Origin: JAADEM01 sp965371855
Lineage (GTDB): Bacteria; Bacteroidota; Bacteroidia; Bacteroidales; Marinilabiliaceae
Assembly: GCA_965371855.1 (NCBI GenBank)
Contig: CBDUZZ010000007.1
Coordinates: 1 to 64,000, forward strand
DNA: 64,000 nt
Direction: 5' to 3'
This document shows, piece by piece, positions 16,773 through 24,564 of the stretch. Under the pieces are notes generated by a model, which was not told where the DNA came from, did no database searches, and saw only the letters and a list, made by a program, of their open reading frames with translations. The position numbers and the translations under genes are program-made. Within the stretch, counting starts at the first letter, position 1, and each line of letters opens with the position of its first letter.

Positions 16773-16965
16773 AGGAGGCTGTCCAAAAAGAAAGAACTTG
16801 ACGTCATTGCGATGAGGAACGAAGAAGCCCGCCTGACACCATTAAAAGAAATTTTAGTCGGGCAGGCAATCTGTAGAATTACAGCAGTTTAGTTTTGTGA
16901 GATTCCCTGCCTGCAGCAGGCAGGCTTCGCTCCCCTCGGAATGACGACTTTTTGGACAACCTCCT
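16773..16965. mobile_element. MITE-like element with 18-bp terminal inverted repeats
   Basis: Left end AGGAGGCTGTCCAAAAAG (16773-16790) and right end CTTTTTGGACAACCTCCT (16948-16965) are inverted repeats with one mismatch. The interior has no ORF; it contains GACGTCATTGCGA, a CCTGCCTGCAGCAGGCAGG palindrome, and a second GTCGGGCAGGC/GCCCGCCTGAC pairing. The interior core is shared with three other intergenic sites in the window. A clear target-site duplication was not seen. Confidence 0.75.
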
Positions 16966-17043
16966 CTAAATTTATAGAAAAAATATCTTCATATTTTAGT
17001 TTTATAAACGGGATTTTCATAAATTAAATGAAAATCTTTTTTT

Positions 17044-18582
17044 ATGCTTGTTAAAACTTATGGATCAGCCGTAGCCGGAATAGACGCTTATACAATAACT
17101 ATTGAAGTCAACGTTTCTCAAGGCATTAAATTTTTTCTTGTCGGCCTGCCCGATAATGCCGTAAAAGAGAGTGAACAGCGTATGCAGTCAGCAATGAAGA
17201 TGAGCGGATATAAATGGCCGGGCTATAAGATAGTTATCAATATGGCTCCGGCAGATATTCGCAAAGAAGGTTCTGCTTACGATCTTCCCCTTGCCATAGG
17301 CATACTTGCAGCATCAAACCAGATTTCGGATGAAAAACTTTCTCAATACATCATAATGGGAGAACTGTCGTTAGACGGCAGCCTGCAACTGATAAAAGGA
17401 GCACTACCAATTGCCATAAAAGCATTAGAAGAAGGATTTAAAGGAATAATACTACCTGAACAAAATGCCAGGGAAGCAGCTGTTGTAGAAAACCTAAAAG
17501 TTTACGGAGCTAAAAACATAAAAGAAATTATCAATTTCCTTAACGATGAAAACTCTATTGAACCCACCATAATAGATACAGATGAGGAATTTATGAAAGG
17601 TATTAGTGATATTGAGTTTGATTTTTCCGAAGTAAAAGGTCAGGAGAATGTAAAAAGGGCGTTGGAAATATCTGCTGCAGGTGGTCACAATATTCTTATG
17701 ATTGGCCCTCCGGGTTCAGGCAAATCGATGCTGGCCAAACGTATGCCATCCATACTACCTCCCCTAACTCTTGAGGAAGCTCTTGAGACAACTAAAATAC
17801 ATTCGGTAGCAGGCAAGATAGGCGAACATACATCTCTGCTGACCCAACGTCCTTTTCGCAGCCCTCACCATACAATTTCAGATGTCGCTTTAGTTGGAGG
17901 CGGCTCTTTCCCTCAACCCGGGGAAATTTCTTTAGCCCACAACGGAGTTCTTTTCCTCGATGAACTGCCGGAGTTTAAGCGAACAGTACTTGAAGTAATG
18001 CGTCAACCAATTGAAGACAGAAGAATTACAATTTCAAGAGCCCGGTTCACAATTGAATTCCCTTCCAGTTTTATGCTTGTAGCAAGTATGAATCCATGCC
18101 CTTGCGGCTATTTTAATCATCCCACCAGGCAATGCGTTTGCAGCCCCGGAATGGTACAAAAATACCTGAATCGCATTTCCGGCCCGCTATTAGACAGAAT
18201 AGACCTGCATATAGAGGTCATTCCTGTTCCGTTCAACAAACTATCAGAAGCTCCACCGGCAGAAAGTAGCGTTGAGATACGCAAAAGAGTTATCAAAGCC
18301 CGCCAGACACAAACCAAACGATTCGAAAAAAACAGTAATGTATTCTGTAATGCACAGATGACTACAAGGTTACTTGCCAATCACACTAAACTGGATGACA
18401 GTAGCAGGCAAATACTTAAAACTGCGATGGAAAAACTAGACCTGTCAGCACGTGCTTACGACCGAATACTAAAGGTCTCACGTACCATTGCCGATCTGGA
18501 AGGATCTGAAACAGTTCAGTCATACCATGTAGCTGAGGCTATTCAGTATCGTAGTCTGGATAAAGGGACGTGGGGCAATTGA
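17044..18582 (+). CDS. comM: ComM/YifB family Mg-chelatase-like AAA+ ATPase
   Basis: A 512-residue AAA+ protein. An N-terminal Lon-protease-like ChlI domain (about 20-140) is followed by the Mg-chelatase AAA core with Walker A GPPGSGKSM (about residue 221) and Walker B VLFLDELPEF. Then come CPCGY and CVCSP cysteine motifs and the C-terminal Mg_chelatase_C domain. In Vibrio and others, ComM is a hexameric helicase that promotes branch migration during natural transformation. Its last 80 codons are duplicated exactly at 20613-20855 and, diverged, at 19265-19400, so the 3' end appears to be an insertion target. The gene itself is intact. Confidence 0.93.
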   Translation: MLVKTYGSAVAGIDAYTITIEVNVSQGIKFFLVGLPDNAVKESEQRMQSAMKMSGYKWPGYKIVINMAPADIRKEGSAYDLPLAIGILAASNQISDEKLSQYIIMGELSLDGSLQLIKGALPIAIKALEEGFKGIILPEQNAREAAVVENLKVYGAKNIKEIINFLNDENSIEPTIIDTDEEFMKGISDIEFDFSEVKGQENVKRALEISAAGGHNILMIGPPGSGKSMLAKRMPSILPPLTLEEALETTKIHSVAGKIGEHTSLLTQRPFRSPHHTISDVALVGGGSFPQPGEISLAHNGVLFLDELPEFKRTVLEVMRQPIEDRRITISRARFTIEFPSSFMLVASMNPCPCGYFNHPTRQCVCSPGMVQKYLNRISGPLLDRIDLHIEVIPVPFNKLSEAPPAESSVEIRKRVIKARQTQTKRFEKNSNVFCNAQMTTRLLANHTKLDDSSRQILKTAMEKLDLSARAYDRILKVSRTIADLEGSETVQSYHVAEAIQYRSLDKGTWGN

Positions 18583-18585
18583 TAA
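18343..18585 (+). repeat. comM 3'-end repeat, copy 1 (in the intact gene)
   Basis: 243 bases identical to 20613-20855 by direct reading, a constant offset of 2270 covering the stop codon plus three bases. Identity ends abruptly at both edges. Confidence 0.95.
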
Positions 18586-18623
18586 CTTTTTCCGGATCGG
18601 GAGTAATTGTAATTTAATATTTT

Positions 18624-19221
18624 AAAAACCTTATTTTATAGTTATTAACCTTAATAGAAAAAATGTAACACAGAAAACTAAACCTTATTACCTTATTTCA
18701 AAATTGTTCAAAATGAAGATAGAATACAATAATTTATATACACATTTTATTTTTACAACATTGCATCGATTAGCAATTATTCCTGAAGAAAACAGAGAGC
18801 GAATTGAGAAATTTATTACAGGAGTTGTAAAAAACTATAATTGCAAACTCTATGCGATATATGCAAACCCAGAACATGCTCATTTTCTAATCTCTCGCTC
18901 GCCAAATATATCAGAAGAATATATAGCCAGTATTATTGCAGATAGTTCTGTAAAATTTATAAACAAAAACAAATTCGTGAAAGGACGTTTTGATTGGCAG
19001 TCTACTGCTTCAGCATTTTCAATTTCAAAAAGTAATGTTGATAAAGTTTGTAAATATATACTTAATCAGAAAGAACATCATCGAAAAATAACATTTAAGG
19101 AGGAATATGAAAAATTTATTGCCTTTTATGAAAAAACAATACATACAATTAAATAAGGTAATAAGGTCAAGAAGTTTGGAATCGCTTTTCTACTAAGGTT
19201 ATAACAAACCTATAAGGTTTT
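18624..19221 (+). mobile_element. Y1-transposase unit with nested inverted repeats (REP-associated type)
   Basis: The transposase gene is flanked by a perfect 16-bp inverted repeat, CCTTATTACCTTATTT (18683-18698) and AAATAAGGTAATAAGG (19151-19166). Outside it is an imperfect outer pair, at 18624-18653 and 19194-19221, built on AACCTTA/TAAGGTT. Such subterminal palindromes are expected of HUH single-strand transposases of the IS200/REP (RAYT) group. The outermost limits are estimates. Confidence 0.75.
18713..19156 (+). CDS. IS200/REP-type HUH (Y1) transposase
   Basis: A 147-residue Y1_Tnp (PF01797-type) transposase. The HUH metal motif is HAH in PEHAHFLIS (about residues 55-57), and the nucleophile is probably Tyr115 in VCKYILNQKEHHRK, the typical end of Bacteroidota REP-associated transposases. 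The N-terminal YTHFIFTT strand also fits. These enzymes cut and rejoin single-stranded DNA at hairpins. Start is the ATG at 18713; a TTG three codons upstream is possible. It is intact and lies between the comM stop and the first comM 3' remnant. Confidence 0.88.
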   Translation: MKIEYNNLYTHFIFTTLHRLAIIPEENRERIEKFITGVVKNYNCKLYAIYANPEHAHFLISRSPNISEEYIASIIADSSVKFINKNKFVKGRFDWQSTASAFSISKSNVDKVCKYILNQKEHHRKITFKEEYEKFIAFYEKTIHTIK

Positions 19222-19264
19222 ATACTGCTTTATCCAATAACCACACGTCCTTAGTCTGCTTTTT

Positions 19265-19400
19265 TGCAAAAACCTACGACCGCATTCTAAAGGTATCCCA
19301 CACCATTGCCGATCTGGAAGGTTCTGAAACAGTACAAGCATACCACGTAGCTGAAGCTATTCAATATCGCAGCCTGGATAAAGGAACTTGGGGAAATTGA
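19265..19400 (+). pseudogene. Diverged comM 3'-end fragment (copy 2)
   Basis: A detached comM tail reading AKTYDRILKVSHTIADL through GTWGN and the stop. Over about 128 bases it differs from the resident gene at roughly 15% of bases, but almost all differences are synonymous: only about two amino acids change in the last 41. That pattern means it evolved under selection in another, working comM before arriving here, rather than decaying in place. Confidence 0.85.
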
Positions 19401-19668
19401 ACGGGAATTCTAATTAGAGTAATAATCTCTTTTAGATTTGTTAATATAAACACCTATTTACAACCAATAGTAAATAACATTAGAAAACAAGTATCTCTAA
19501 ACATTCTTTTACAAAATATTCATCATACCAACTATCTGTCACTTTATTGATATTTATTTTAATTCATAGTTTGTAAAACTCCTGAAAAGTATTTATATTA
19601 ACAGGATAAGAATCAAATATTAAGGTGTAAAAAATTTCAGAATTTTAAATTAACAAATAAATTGAAGT
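19401..19668. other. AT-rich intergenic stretch before the DUF2971 gene
   Basis: No ORF and no clear promoter motif. Its base composition is noticeably AT-richer than the neighbouring comM and asnA genes, which fits acquired DNA together with the downstream gene. Confidence 0.4.
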
Positions 19669-20544
19669 ATGATATTGGCAGATAAAAATAGAAATGAAGA
19701 TAATCTGTTTTATCACTATACTGATGCAAACGGCTTAATCGGTATATTATCTGAAGGCAAGTTAAGATCAACACATATCAGTTATTTAAATGATGGTGAG
19801 GAATCTCAATACAATATTAAAAGTCATTTAATTCCTGCTACATTTAAGTATCTTGAAAATAGAGCAAAAGAAGATATAAATTATAAAATATTTCTAGAGA
19901 ATTATAAAGAGTACCATCGATTAAATCGTGATTATAAACCAAGAATAGACTATTTTGTTATTAGCTTTTCTGAGGAGGGAGATGATTTGAGCATGTGGAG
20001 AAGTTACTGTAATCAAGGTGGATATTCTTTAGGATTTAAAAAACAAGAATTAGAAAAGCTAAGGTTTGAACATGGTGGAAGAAATAGTAATTGTGGTATT
20101 TTCGATTGTGAGTACCTTGGTTTAAAAGATATAGATAAATTTGGGGATCAAATTATAAGTTCATTTTTCAGTCAATTAAGCGTAGAAGAACATATTTCAA
20201 AAAGAGATAAAAATGCAAATCACAAATTAATAACTCAATTAAATTATAATATTTATCCACAAAGAAGTATTCAAGTTAAAAGTCCTGAATTTGCACATGA
20301 AAAGGAGTGGAGATTTCGTAACTATGCTAGTCCTGAAGATGAAAGAATTAAAGTAAGAACAAAAGGGCAATTAATTATTCCTTATACTGAAATAGATTTA
20401 AGAGATATTATTAGTGAAGTAGTCATAAATATTGAGCCTGGACCTTACTCCGATATTCAAGCTAGGCATATGTCTTTTGTAGCTTCTGTATCTAAATTAA
20501 CACTAAAAGTTAACCATACGATACACAGTTATAGATTATTGTAA
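19669..20544 (+). CDS. DUF2971 domain-containing protein
   Basis: A 291-residue protein matching DUF2971, with the family's opening FYHYTDANGLIGILSEGKLRSTHISYLND and later YFVISFSEEGDDLSMWRSYCNQGGYSLGF and AHEKEWRFRNY motifs. The molecular function is unknown; members occur widely in accessory regions and near defence loci. No signal peptide. It is strongly AT-rich and trapped between the diverged comM fragment and the exact comM 3' copy, so it looks like cargo of an insertion at comM. Confidence 0.82.
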   Translation: MILADKNRNEDNLFYHYTDANGLIGILSEGKLRSTHISYLNDGEESQYNIKSHLIPATFKYLENRAKEDINYKIFLENYKEYHRLNRDYKPRIDYFVISFSEEGDDLSMWRSYCNQGGYSLGFKKQELEKLRFEHGGRNSNCGIFDCEYLGLKDIDKFGDQIISSFFSQLSVEEHISKRDKNANHKLITQLNYNIYPQRSIQVKSPEFAHEKEWRFRNYASPEDERIKVRTKGQLIIPYTEIDLRDIISEVVINIEPGPYSDIQARHMSFVASVSKLTLKVNHTIHSYRLL

Positions 20545-20612
20545 CAAACTGAATTTAATATCTTAATGCCTTGCTTAATGGGTGAAAGCAAATCGATCAT
20601 GACAAAAATGTG

Positions 20613-20855
20613 TTCTGTAATGCACAGATGACTACAAGGTTACTTGCCAATCACACTAAACTGGATGACAGTAGCAGGCAAATACTTAAAACTGCGATGG
20701 AAAAACTAGACCTGTCAGCACGTGCTTACGACCGAATACTAAAGGTCTCACGTACCATTGCCGATCTGGAAGGATCTGAAACAGTTCAGTCATACCATGT
20801 AGCTGAGGCTATTCAGTATCGTAGTCTGGATAAAGGGACGTGGGGCAATTGATAA
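20613..20855 (+). pseudogene. Exact 243-bp copy of the comM 3' end (copy 3)
   Basis: Identical to 18343-18585. About 24 bases upstream of the identity edge also translate to a ComM-like segment (KQIDHDKNVFC versus KRFEKNSNVFC in the resident gene), preceded by an in-frame TGA at 20583. The fragment is therefore longer than the identical tract, and its identical part was probably homogenised by recombination. A GTG-initiated open frame exists but would encode only the ComM tail. Confidence 0.85.
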
Positions 20856-20864
20856 GCCTTTTCA

Positions 20865-21902
20865 CTAAACCAAAATCATACCATTCTCAATACACTCTTT
20901 TCTCATGCCATCAGGCCAGATGCTTGATTGAATTTCTCCAATATGTGCCTTTTGTAATAAAAACATACATAACCGCGATTGCCCTATTCCTCCTCCGATA
21001 GAGAGAGGTAATTCATCATTTAGTAAGCGTTGGTGAAACAGTAAATCTTTCCGCTCAACCTCTCCTGTAATTTCTAACTGATTAATAAGAGACTCCTTAT
21101 TTACGCGAATACCCATTGATGATAGTTCAAAAGCTAATTCCAAAACAGGATTCCAAAGAATGATATCGCCATTAAGGCCAGCAAGTCCATCAGGAGTTTC
21201 ACTCGACCAATCGTCATAATCAGGTGCCCGGCCATCATGGGGTTCACCATTACTTAATTTGCCACCTATACCAATTATAAATATTGCCCCGTGTTTTTTT
21301 ACATATTCCAACTCCCGCTCTTTACTGGGCAGATGCGGATACATTTTAAGTAACTCTTCAGCATGAATAAATTTTATCTCTTCAGGTAAAATAGGTTCTA
21401 TTTGAGGATAATGTTCATAAACCACATATTCAGTTCTCTTTAACACCTCATAAATTCGACATACTACCATTTTTAAAAAGTCGATATTCCGATTTTCAGC
21501 TTTAATAACTTGCTCCCAATCCCACTGATCTACATATATCGAATGTAAATTATCCAATACCTCATCAGGACGTAATGCATTCATATCGGTATAAATACCA
21601 AACTTATTATTGATTTTATAATCGGCTAAAGCCAGACGTTTCCATTTTGCTAAAGAATTAACAACTTCGGCTTCTCTATCTCCTAAATCTTTAATTTGGA
21701 AAGCAACTTTTCTTTCTGTTCCGTTTAAATCATCATTGATACCTGTACCTTTTAATACGAATAACGGTGCTGTTACTCTTCTTAGCTTTAATTCTGATGA
21801 AAGATTTCTTTGAAAAGTGTCCTTCACTAACTTAATGGCAAGTTCAGTCTCTTTTAAGTTTAAAACACTTTTATAATTTTTAGGAATAATAAGATTTTTC
21901 AT
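20865..21902 (-). CDS. asnA: Aspartate--ammonia ligase
   Basis: ATP-dependent, ammonia-using asparagine synthetase related to class II aminoacyl-tRNA synthetases. The 345 residues from the ATG at 21902 (MKNLIIPKNYKSVLNL) match the family length. Typical motifs include RVTAPLFVL, DLNGTERKV, DQWDWEQVI and the C-terminal GGGIGQSRLCMFLL (class II motif 3-like). An in-frame start at 21944 lies above the promoter motif at 21933-21940 and is rejected. Its stop codon region is about 9 bases from comM copy 3, so it marks the right border of the inserted DNA. Confidence 0.96.
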   Translation of the reverse strand: MKNLIIPKNYKSVLNLKETELAIKLVKDTFQRNLSSELKLRRVTAPLFVLKGTGINDDLNGTERKVAFQIKDLGDREAEVVNSLAKWKRLALADYKINNKFGIYTDMNALRPDEVLDNLHSIYVDQWDWEQVIKAENRNIDFLKMVVCRIYEVLKRTEYVVYEHYPQIEPILPEEIKFIHAEELLKMYPHLPSKERELEYVKKHGAIFIIGIGGKLSNGEPHDGRAPDYDDWSSETPDGLAGLNGDIILWNPVLELAFELSSMGIRVNKESLINQLEITGEVERKDLLFHQRLLNDELPLSIGGGIGQSRLCMFLLQKAHIGEIQSSIWPDGMRKECIENGMILV

Positions 21903-21932
21903 TTGTTGTTTATTAAAAGATTTATTGAACTG

Positions 21933-21940
21933 CAAAAATA
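21933..21940 (-). promoter_or_regulatory. -7 promoter element of asnA
   Basis: TATTTTTG on the minus strand (TAnnTTTG), about 31 bases before the asnA ATG. It decides the shorter start. Confidence 0.5.
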
Positions 21941-22023
21941 GCACTAATTTTTTAAAGACAGTATTTTCCTGAATATCTGGGCAAATAATACTTTAAGGAG
22001 CTACGAGAAATTATGGCTCCATG

Positions 22024-22053
22024 TTGATTTGAAAATACAAAATACTATATTTG
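22024..22053 (+). promoter_or_regulatory. Promoter upstream of the pentapeptide-repeat gene
   Basis: -33-like TTG at 22024-22026, a 19-bp spacer, then TATATTTG at 22046-22053 (TAnnTTTG). Spacing and both boxes fit the Bacteroidota primary sigma factor. It implies a leader of about 180 nt. Confidence 0.55.
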
Positions 22054-22239
22054 CATTACACAAAACAATTGAAAATATGGATTTGCAAGATTTCAATTCC
22101 GGATAGTTTGTTTCAGCATATTTGCAAATATCACTCTCCGCTGCGAATAGACTTATCAACTAGCATTCTGATTGGGTTTCTGATATTTATTCGGGCTACG
22201 GGCTTAGTTAAAGGTGGTGCTAATTAAAAACATTTAAAA
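22054..22239 (+). other. Leader region with an ATG-less open frame
   Basis: From about 22043 to 22227 a frame with no stop reads ...SIPDSLFQHICKYHSPL and then STSILIGFLIFIRATGLVKG before TAA. It has no ATG. It could be a gene remnant or chance. There is also a 9-codon ATG ORF at about 22077. Nothing firm can be assigned. Confidence 0.25.
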
Positions 22240-22815
22240 TTGAAACAGTCTTATTTCATCGCAGACAAAACATTTGAGAAAAATGACTTTAAAAAATCGC
22301 CATTGCAGCCAGGGGAGTACGAATGCTGTACTTTTATTAACTGCGATTTCTCAAATACCGACCTTTCGGAATTCAGATTTATTGAGTGTGAGTTTATTGA
22401 TTGCAATCTAAGCTTGATAAAACTTACAAAAACTGCTTTTCAGGATGTGAAGTTCAGGAACAGTAAAATGCTTGGATTGCAATTTGATACTTGCAATGAT
22501 TTTGGCCTGTCGTTCTCATTTGATAACTGTATCCTTAATCACTCCTCTTTTTATCAAACCAAACTAAAAAACAGTGTTTTCAAAGGCTCCCAGTTACACG
22601 AAGTGGATTTTACAGAATGCGACTTAACCGGGTCCGTTTTTGACAACTGTGACCTGATGGGAGCGACTTTTGACAACACAATAATTAAAAAAGCAGATTT
22701 CCGCACTTCATATAATTATTCAATCGACCCGGACATTAACCAAATAAAAAAATCAAAATTCTCCTTCCCGGGAGTGGTTGGGTTGTTGGATAAGTATGAT
22801 ATAAAAATTGAGTAA
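22240..22815 (+). CDS. Pentapeptide-repeat protein (Qnr/McbG-like fold)
   Basis: A 191-residue protein made of A(D/N)LXX-type pentapeptide repeats, clear in FINCDFSNTDLSEFRFIECE and FTECDLTGSVFDNCDLMGAT, forming a right-handed quadrilateral beta-helix. Qnr and McbG members protect DNA gyrase, but many relatives have no known role and no such function is claimed here. Initiation is apparently at TTG (22240), because an in-frame TAA lies five codons upstream and no ATG is available. A primary-sigma promoter is seen at 22024-22053. Confidence 0.83.
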   Translation: MKQSYFIADKTFEKNDFKKSPLQPGEYECCTFINCDFSNTDLSEFRFIECEFIDCNLSLIKLTKTAFQDVKFRNSKMLGLQFDTCNDFGLSFSFDNCILNHSSFYQTKLKNSVFKGSQLHEVDFTECDLTGSVFDNCDLMGATFDNTIIKKADFRTSYNYSIDPDINQIKKSKFSFPGVVGLLDKYDIKIE

Positions 22816-22884
22816 GGAGTATCCCCATAAAAAATACAGACTATCAAGAATCCAATACTTAAAAGGTCAATATATAATGACTTA

Positions 22885-22925
22885 TATTTTCTTATGTGCC
22901 TTATATGGTTCAAACAAATAAACAA
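22885..22925. repeat. Degenerate solo copy of the GxxExxY-flanking hairpin repeat
   Basis: Contains CTTATATTTTCTTATGTGCC and TTATATGGTTCAAAC, resembling the reverse complement of the 71-bp repeats at 13.6 and 14.1 kb, followed by ATAAAC. Only about 40 bases align and no GxxExxY gene is attached. Confidence 0.45.
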
Positions 22926-22945
22926 GAAAAGCTTTATAGAGCTAT

Positions 22946-23983
22946 TTACCTTCCGCCACCAAACGAAGACAAATTGGTGGAGATAGAGAAGTGGTTCGAG
23001 GAGCCGGCAATGTGATAGCGGGCCGAGCCGTAAGCAAACCGGAATTTATAAACACGTACCCCAAATCCCCATGAAAAACCAACAGTAGAGGCTTTGGCAT
23101 CAACAACCAGCTCTTTTCGACGACGGTGATTATATCCGGCAGACACATAGAAGTTTTTGGTGGGAGAGAACTCAAAACCAAAAATCATATGACGCATAAA
23201 TTTATCTCCGAAACCTGTTGATTTTTCCTCAAAATCTGTTGGAGAAGAATCTTCTTCGTCAGGTAAAGTGTAGGTAAGGTCAAAATTAAGCAAATCCTGA
23301 GCAGTAACACTAAACCTGAAAGGAGCGTGAGCAAGTTTTATACTCATGCCAATTTGAAGGTCTGTGGGCAGAGCCTCAGTTGTTTCGTTGTATGTTGTAA
23401 GCTGCGAGCCAAAATTCTTAAGTGTTACTCCCATATTTAGCAGGCGGTTTGCTGAAGAGTACATAAATCCAATATCAAAAGCCAACCCGAATGAATGATA
23501 ACTCTCAAAATTAGATATTATGGGTTTCATCGTAATGCCTGCATTAATCCTGTTTGATAGCTTACGTGAGTAGGTGAGGAGAATTGCATATTCCGCAGCT
23601 GAGAATGTGCCGTTGATAGTGCCATATTCATCAGCACGATCAAACAATCCGTAGTTGATGTAGTGTATTCCTGCCGAGAATGTACCAACGTTATCAAACG
23701 AACGGGCATAAGCAGCATAACCGTAATTTATATCTGCAAAATATGGAACGTAGTTAAATGTTAAGTAATTACTAACGGTATCGGTTAATGCCGCCGGATT
23801 GTGAAAAACCAAATTTAGGTCATTGTCGATCATCCCAACCTGGTTGCCACCAAGGGCAGCAACACGTGCAGAATTGGTAAGGTTAAGAAACTCATATACA
23901 GCATCTCCTCCTCTTTGTGCTTTCAAAGAAACAGGAAAGAGAAGTATGATTAATAAAATTAATTTAATGAGTCCTCTATGCAT
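22946..23983 (-). CDS. porQ: Type IX secretion system protein PorQ
   Basis: Outer-membrane beta-barrel (FadL-like) protein of the type IX secretion system. In Porphyromonas gingivalis it works with PorU, PorV and PorZ in the surface attachment complex. A signal peptide ends at SLKAQ and is followed by the PorQ hallmark YEFLNLTNSARVAALGG. The barrel continues to a terminal aromatic strand. The start at 23983 (MHRGLIKL) is preferred over 24004 because a -7 element lies at 24002-24009. About 345 residues, complete. Its presence implies a T9SS elsewhere in the genome. Confidence 0.9.
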   Translation of the reverse strand: MHRGLIKLILLIILLFPVSLKAQRGGDAVYEFLNLTNSARVAALGGNQVGMIDNDLNLVFHNPAALTDTVSNYLTFNYVPYFADINYGYAAYARSFDNVGTFSAGIHYINYGLFDRADEYGTINGTFSAAEYAILLTYSRKLSNRINAGITMKPIISNFESYHSFGLAFDIGFMYSSANRLLNMGVTLKNFGSQLTTYNETTEALPTDLQIGMSIKLAHAPFRFSVTAQDLLNFDLTYTLPDEEDSSPTDFEEKSTGFGDKFMRHMIFGFEFSPTKNFYVSAGYNHRRRKELVVDAKASTVGFSWGFGVRVYKFRFAYGSARYHIAGSSNHFSISTNLSSFGGGR

Positions 23984-24001
23984 AATCACATTATCAAACG
24001 A

Positions 24002-24009
24002 CAAAAATA
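24002..24009 (-). promoter_or_regulatory. -7 promoter element of porQ
   Basis: TATTTTTG on the minus strand, 19 bases before the chosen ATG at 23983. It overlaps the alternative start at 24004, which argues against that start. Confidence 0.5.
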
Positions 24010-24038
24010 GATTTTTAGTCTATTATAACAATATCAAA

Positions 24039-24527
24039 TTACTTGTAAACAGACTTTAATTTCTCTACTACATCGAAAACTGCCGGACAAATAAATGTAT
24101 TCTTCCAGGTCAGGTTGCTTATCTGGTAAAACCTTTTGCGGTCGGTATGGGGGTATTCGCGGCAGGCTCTTGGCCTAACTTCATATATTATACAGTAGTT
24201 ATCCGGCATCAGGAATGGGCAGGGAGTTTCACGGAAAACATAATCGTTATCTCCGTCCAGCTTGAGATATTGGTTTGTCATTTCTGATGGTGTTATCTTT
24301 AGATGTTTGGCTATACGGTCTATATCCCTGTCAATAACTATTGGGCTAATCGATTTGCAACAGTTGGCACACTCAAGACAATCGGTATATTCAAAAACTT
24401 CGTAGTGCAAACCTGCAACGACAACATCAAGGTCTTTAGGTTTATTCTTTTTTAGTTTCTCCAGAAAACGACTGTTCTCCTTACTTTTATTGTTAGCATC
24501 TTCATGTAGTTTTTGGAGGTTTATCAT
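24039..24527 (-). CDS. YkgJ-family cysteine-cluster protein
   Basis: A 162-residue protein of the YkgJ / Fe- or Zn-chelating cysteine-cluster family. The cluster reads CLECANCCKSISPI, later PCPFL...YCIIYEVRPRACREYP, giving the conserved CxxxCxxC plus downstream CPFL and RPxxCRxYP signatures. Cytoplasmic; the function is not established, and metal binding is predicted from the motif. It lies between porQ and the EamA transporter on the same strand; the 37-base gap to the latter permits cotranscription. Confidence 0.85.
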   Translation of the reverse strand: MINLQKLHEDANNKSKENSRFLEKLKKNKPKDLDVVVAGLHYEVFEYTDCLECANCCKSISPIVIDRDIDRIAKHLKITPSEMTNQYLKLDGDNDYVFRETPCPFLMPDNYCIIYEVRPRACREYPHTDRKRFYQISNLTWKNTFICPAVFDVVEKLKSVYK

Positions 24528-24564
24528 TTTACTTGTTTAATTTGTTGTTGAGGTTTCACCGCTT

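Noticed and set aside
20610..20852. Separate small gene from the GTG at 20610
   Set aside because: Its product is only the ComM C-terminal tail, identical in DNA to the end of the resident gene; it is a displaced fragment, not an independent gene.
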